IMG/VR virus record: IMGVR_UViG_3300049043_000117
Location: 57,675-121,674 of that record
Length of the DNA stretch: 64,000 nt
Direction: 5' to 3' (one strand)
From: a virus
The notes under the pieces were generated by a model that was not told the origin of the DNA, ran no database searches, and saw only the letters and a list, made by a program, of their open reading frames with translations. This document shows, in pieces, positions 61,504 through 64,000 of the stretch. The translations under genes and the position numbers were made by a program. Every line of letters begins with the position of its first letter. The stretch's first letter is position 1.

Positions 61504-61787
61504 ATGACTCATTATAATACTCTTAGTCCCGAAGAATTGTCAGAACTTCATAAAAGAAGGATGGAAGAAGTTCAATCAATAATGAATAAAATTGTAACTG
61601 ACCCATCTGAAATAAGTGTAAAGGATCTGACCAAGCTGTCAATTATTTTAACGTTGTTACCGAAGATGACGGAAGAACAAATGATTCTACTTGAGTGTCT
61701 TGCTGATGATGAAGAACTGGAAGAATGGGAACGAAAGCGCAAGAATACAATGTGACAATGAGTTACTACATTGCAGAGTTTGTGTGA
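61504..61787 (+). CDS. Small helical protein (arm 2 copy)
   Basis: Mirror of 49751-50036: MTHYNTLSPEELSELHKRRM to ILLECLADDEE, then a slip near 61735 before YYIAEFV. Confidence 0.58.
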
Positions 61788-61862
61788 CACTTTGCTAACT
61801 AAATACTAATGCTTATGTGTCGCAACTAAGCAGAGTGAGGAAGCGAAATGCTCCTCTTTTAG

Positions 61863-61870
61863 TATAAATA
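61863..61870 (+). promoter_or_regulatory. T4-type late promoter TATAAATA (arm 2 copy)
   Basis: Mirror of 49671-49678, upstream of the endonuclease-like gene. Identical in both readings. Confidence 0.6.
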
Positions 61871-61894
61871 ATACTGCGACACATAAAGTCAGTT

Positions 61895-62380
61895 ATGCAA
61901 ACACTCAATGTAAGTGGGATCAATGTATTTTTGCACATTGATGAGTCCCAGAGGTTATTGTTGATGATGAGGATTATGAACAACCAACTTGTAATCAACC
62001 TTGGAACAAAGGTAAAAGGGGGTTATTTCAACATACTGAAGAATCCAAATCAAAAATAACTGGAAGACCTAAAGGATTTGTCCAAACTGATGAATGGAAA
62101 GAAAATAAATCTAAATCAATGAGAGGAAATAATAATCATTTTTACGGGAAAAATCACACGGACGAAGTAAGAGAAAAAATCACGCAATCAAAGAGAAAAT
62201 TATACGAAAAGACCTATCAATTCGTTTTCTCCCATTGGTGAAATTGTAAAAGAAACTACAACTCTCAGGGAGTTTTGTGAGAAATACAATTTAGATAGAA
62301 AATCACTCACAAATGTGATAAACAAAATCGCAAAACACCATAAAGGGTGGACACTTTACGAACCGACCACCATCCCTTGA
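61895..62380 (+). CDS. NUMOD3-type homing endonuclease-like protein (arm 2 copy)
   Basis: Mirror of 49163-49646. In this arm HFYGKNHTDEVREKITQSKR is read without the arm-1 slip, and the C-terminal TLREFCEKYNLDRKSLTNVI is open to the stop at 62378. Confidence 0.55.
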
Positions 62381-62411
62381 CTTTTTATGGGTCTTGTGAC
62401 ATCACGGCTAC

Positions 62412-63330
62412 ATGAAGAACACTCAAACTAAAAATCTGCATCTCCAACATCCAGAAGATGAGATTCTGGACAATGGTAAAGTTGGTAGCAAAGAATGTCC
62501 TGAAGTTTTTGCGTTGCAAGGATAATCAACTTTCCGTAAAGTATGATGGAAGTCCAGCAATCGTGTGGGGAACTTGTCCCGAAACTGGAAAGTTTTTTGT
62601 GGGAACCAAGAGTGTTTTTAACAAGAAAAAAATCAAGATCAATTATTCTCATTATGACATTGAAGTTAATCATGGAAATGTTCCGAATGTGACTTCAATT
62701 CTTCATGTTTGTTTTGACAACCTTCCTCGGGTTTCTGGTATAATTCAAGGAGATTGGGTAGGTTTCGGTGGTAATGATTTCTACAAGCCCAACACGATTG
62801 AATACAACTTCGGTCGTCTTGTGAACGAGAATGTAATCATTGCCTGCACACACTTCCTACACCAGTTCTACTCATCTCAAAAAGACGCAGTTGCATCGTT
62901 CGGTGTTGACGAGGAACTGCAGAGCTCCTAATGTTAAGTTCCTGAAAACTGATGCACACTTTACCTCCCGTCGTCGTAGAATTGATCTCCTTCTTGGTCT
63001 TGCAAGTGCTGGCTGTCAATTTTATTAAGTTCCCTGATGCAAAAGAAGGACAAGAACTTAAAGCAACTGGTGAACAAGTGCATCCGCGAACAACGCGACA
63101 TTGCAGAGTCGGGTATGGACAACAACCTGATGATTCTCTACAAACTCATCATTGAGATCGAAGAGCTTCTCATGGAAGGTATCACCTCTCAAGAGGAAGT
63201 AGATTGTTATCTTGGTGATGACAAGTGTGATCATGAGGGTTATGTGATGACCAATCAGTTTGGTACTTTCAAGTTGATCAATCGTCGTCAATTCTCCTAT
63301 GCAAACTTTACAATGAAGAAAGGATGGTGA
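62412..63330 (+). CDS. Ligase-like (KYDG) protein, frameshifted (arm 2 copy)
   Basis: Mirror of 48231-49131. LSVKYDGSPAIVWGTCPETG is identical in both arms. This arm reads the C-terminus cleanly: DCYLGDDKCDHEGYVMTNQF, then FSYANFTMKKGW. Confidence 0.58.
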
Positions 63331-63409
63331 ACCCTGTGCCAGTTTCGGACCAGGCCTAGTGAGCTCGCCAGGGGTCGCCTGGCAATGTATTCCAGCCATG
63401 TTGAGAGAA
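63331..63409 (+). promoter_or_regulatory. Intergenic hairpin-leader element, mirror of copy 11
   Basis: Second reading of copy 11: GCCAGGGGTCGCCTGGC hairpin, then GTATTCCAGCCATGTTGAGA and ATG at 63414. This reading is closer to the family consensus than arm 1. Confidence 0.7.
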
Positions 63410-63413
63410 CCCC

Positions 63414-63645
63414 ATGACTCACATCATCTCAGAACGCACCACGATGTCACAAGGTATGCCAATCACGGTCACTACGGTGAACGGAATGGATCGTGTCCAG
63501 ATCAACAATAAACTGCATGAGATTGGTGACCAGTTGCTGAGTTGAAGATGCAACAGCCGCACTCGTTGAGATGCGAAACCAGATTGATCGTCAGAACGAA
63601 ATGAGTGAGATGGGTGATCTGTTTGATGACATCTTCGGAGGCTGA
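63414..63645 (+). CDS. Small coiled-coil protein (arm 2 copy)
   Basis: Mirror of 47906-48138: MTHIISERTTMSQGMPITVT, a slip near 63545, then EMRNQIDRQNEMSEMGDLFD. Confidence 0.55.
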
Positions 63646-63649
63646 ATAC

Positions 63650-63895
63650 ATGACTCGTACTCTCGCTGAACTTCGTCAGCTGTTGAACAAATGATTCAAC
63701 GGCGAGGTGAAAATGCACCTGTTGCTGCATGGATCTACACCAAAGATGATGTGATGGATTATCCTGATGGTGAGGCTAATGTAACTGAGGAAGTTGCAAA
63801 CAAGGTGATTGAAGTCTACTGATTATGATCACATCTACACTGAGATCTTTGATTGTATTGATGAGGAACTTCGCCAAATGAATGTTATTCAATGA
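63650..63895 (+). CDS. Conserved small cyanophage protein (arm 2 copy)
   Basis: Mirror of 47657-47902: MTRTLAELRQLLNK, a slip near 63690, VMDYPDGEANVTEEVANKVI and DHIYTEIFDCIDEELRQMNV. Confidence 0.55.
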
Positions 63896-63948
63896 CTTAC
63901 TCCAATCTTTTGCAAGTGTAACCTCTATGTTGTTTCCAAACTCCTTTC

Positions 63949-63962
63949 AGCAATACGTAACT
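63949..63962. other. Second Nanopore adapter end
   Basis: AGCAATACGTAACT immediately follows the last base that matches arm 1, exactly as at 55746. The 38 bases after it (63963-64000) are not found elsewhere in the window and may be another molecule or low-quality call. Confidence 0.88.
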
Positions 63963-64000
63963 GGCGGGGTGGTGCGACCTTTGGGCATCTAAGCGTTCAC

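Larger units (their letters stand above)
55797..63948. repeat. Second arm of the very large inverted repeat
   Basis: Reverse complement of 47600-55745, with independent indels. It ends inside the complement of the HNH gene, exactly where adapter sequence restarts. All genes below in this arm are second readings of the arm-1 genes. Confidence 0.9.

Noticed and set aside
55797-63948. Genuine gene duplication or long terminal inverted repeat
   Set aside because: Adapter sequence lies at the fold and at the far end, and the arms differ only by sequencing-type errors.
1-64000. CRISPR array
   Set aside because: The recurring intergenic elements are 1-5 kb apart, differ in sequence and precede genes; there is no regular spacer pattern.

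Overview
The window looks like contig sequence from a T4-like cyanophage (cyanomyovirus), assembled from uncorrected long reads. Four things support this. There is a minus-strand baseplate block whose products read as gp25, gp6, gp8 and the very long baseplate and fibre-like proteins typical of cyanomyoviruses. There are T4-type late promoters of the form NATAAATA. There is a long array of tiny acidic phage genes. Nearly every gene is broken by single-base indels, mostly in homopolymers, which I treat as sequencing error rather than pseudogenisation.

Layout. 1-29.6 kb (minus strand): virion module. In transcription order it holds gp25, gp6, a giant gp7-like protein of about 4,400 residues, gp8, a roughly 2,500-residue DUF4815-type protein, several small structural proteins, a terminator, and a repeat-built fibre-like protein that runs off the left edge. 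29.6-34.4 kb (minus): small conserved cyanophage genes, then a cluster of a glycosyltransferase-like protein, an acyltransferase-like hexapeptide protein, a putative transferase and a 2-oxoglutarate oxygenase-like protein. 34.5-36.5 kb: a composition shift and a gene-free region with seven perfect TTTTCCACA DnaA-box-like motifs, which is a candidate replication origin, followed by a strong sigma70-like promoter. 36.5-48 kb (minus): about 40 small overlapping genes. They are arranged in short operons separated by a repeated intergenic element of about 75 nt: a hairpin, then a core resembling GTATCTTGGCCATGTTGAGAG, then a start codon a few bases later. This element family is the best candidate for an undescribed regulatory system in the window.

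47.6-55.7 kb (minus) carries a replication and accessory block: a ParB-like protein, an SF2 helicase, a ligase-like KYDG protein, an HEAVH protein, a two-helix membrane protein and homing endonucleases. 55.8-63.9 kb is the same block read on the other strand. Between the arms lies sequence matching the Oxford Nanopore ligation adapter, and the adapter recurs at 63.95 kb. The large inverted repeat is therefore almost certainly an unsplit template-complement chimeric read and not a biological duplication. Genes of the second arm are listed because they exist in the sequence, but they should be counted once. Comparing the two arms also shows directly which frameshifts are sequencing errors.
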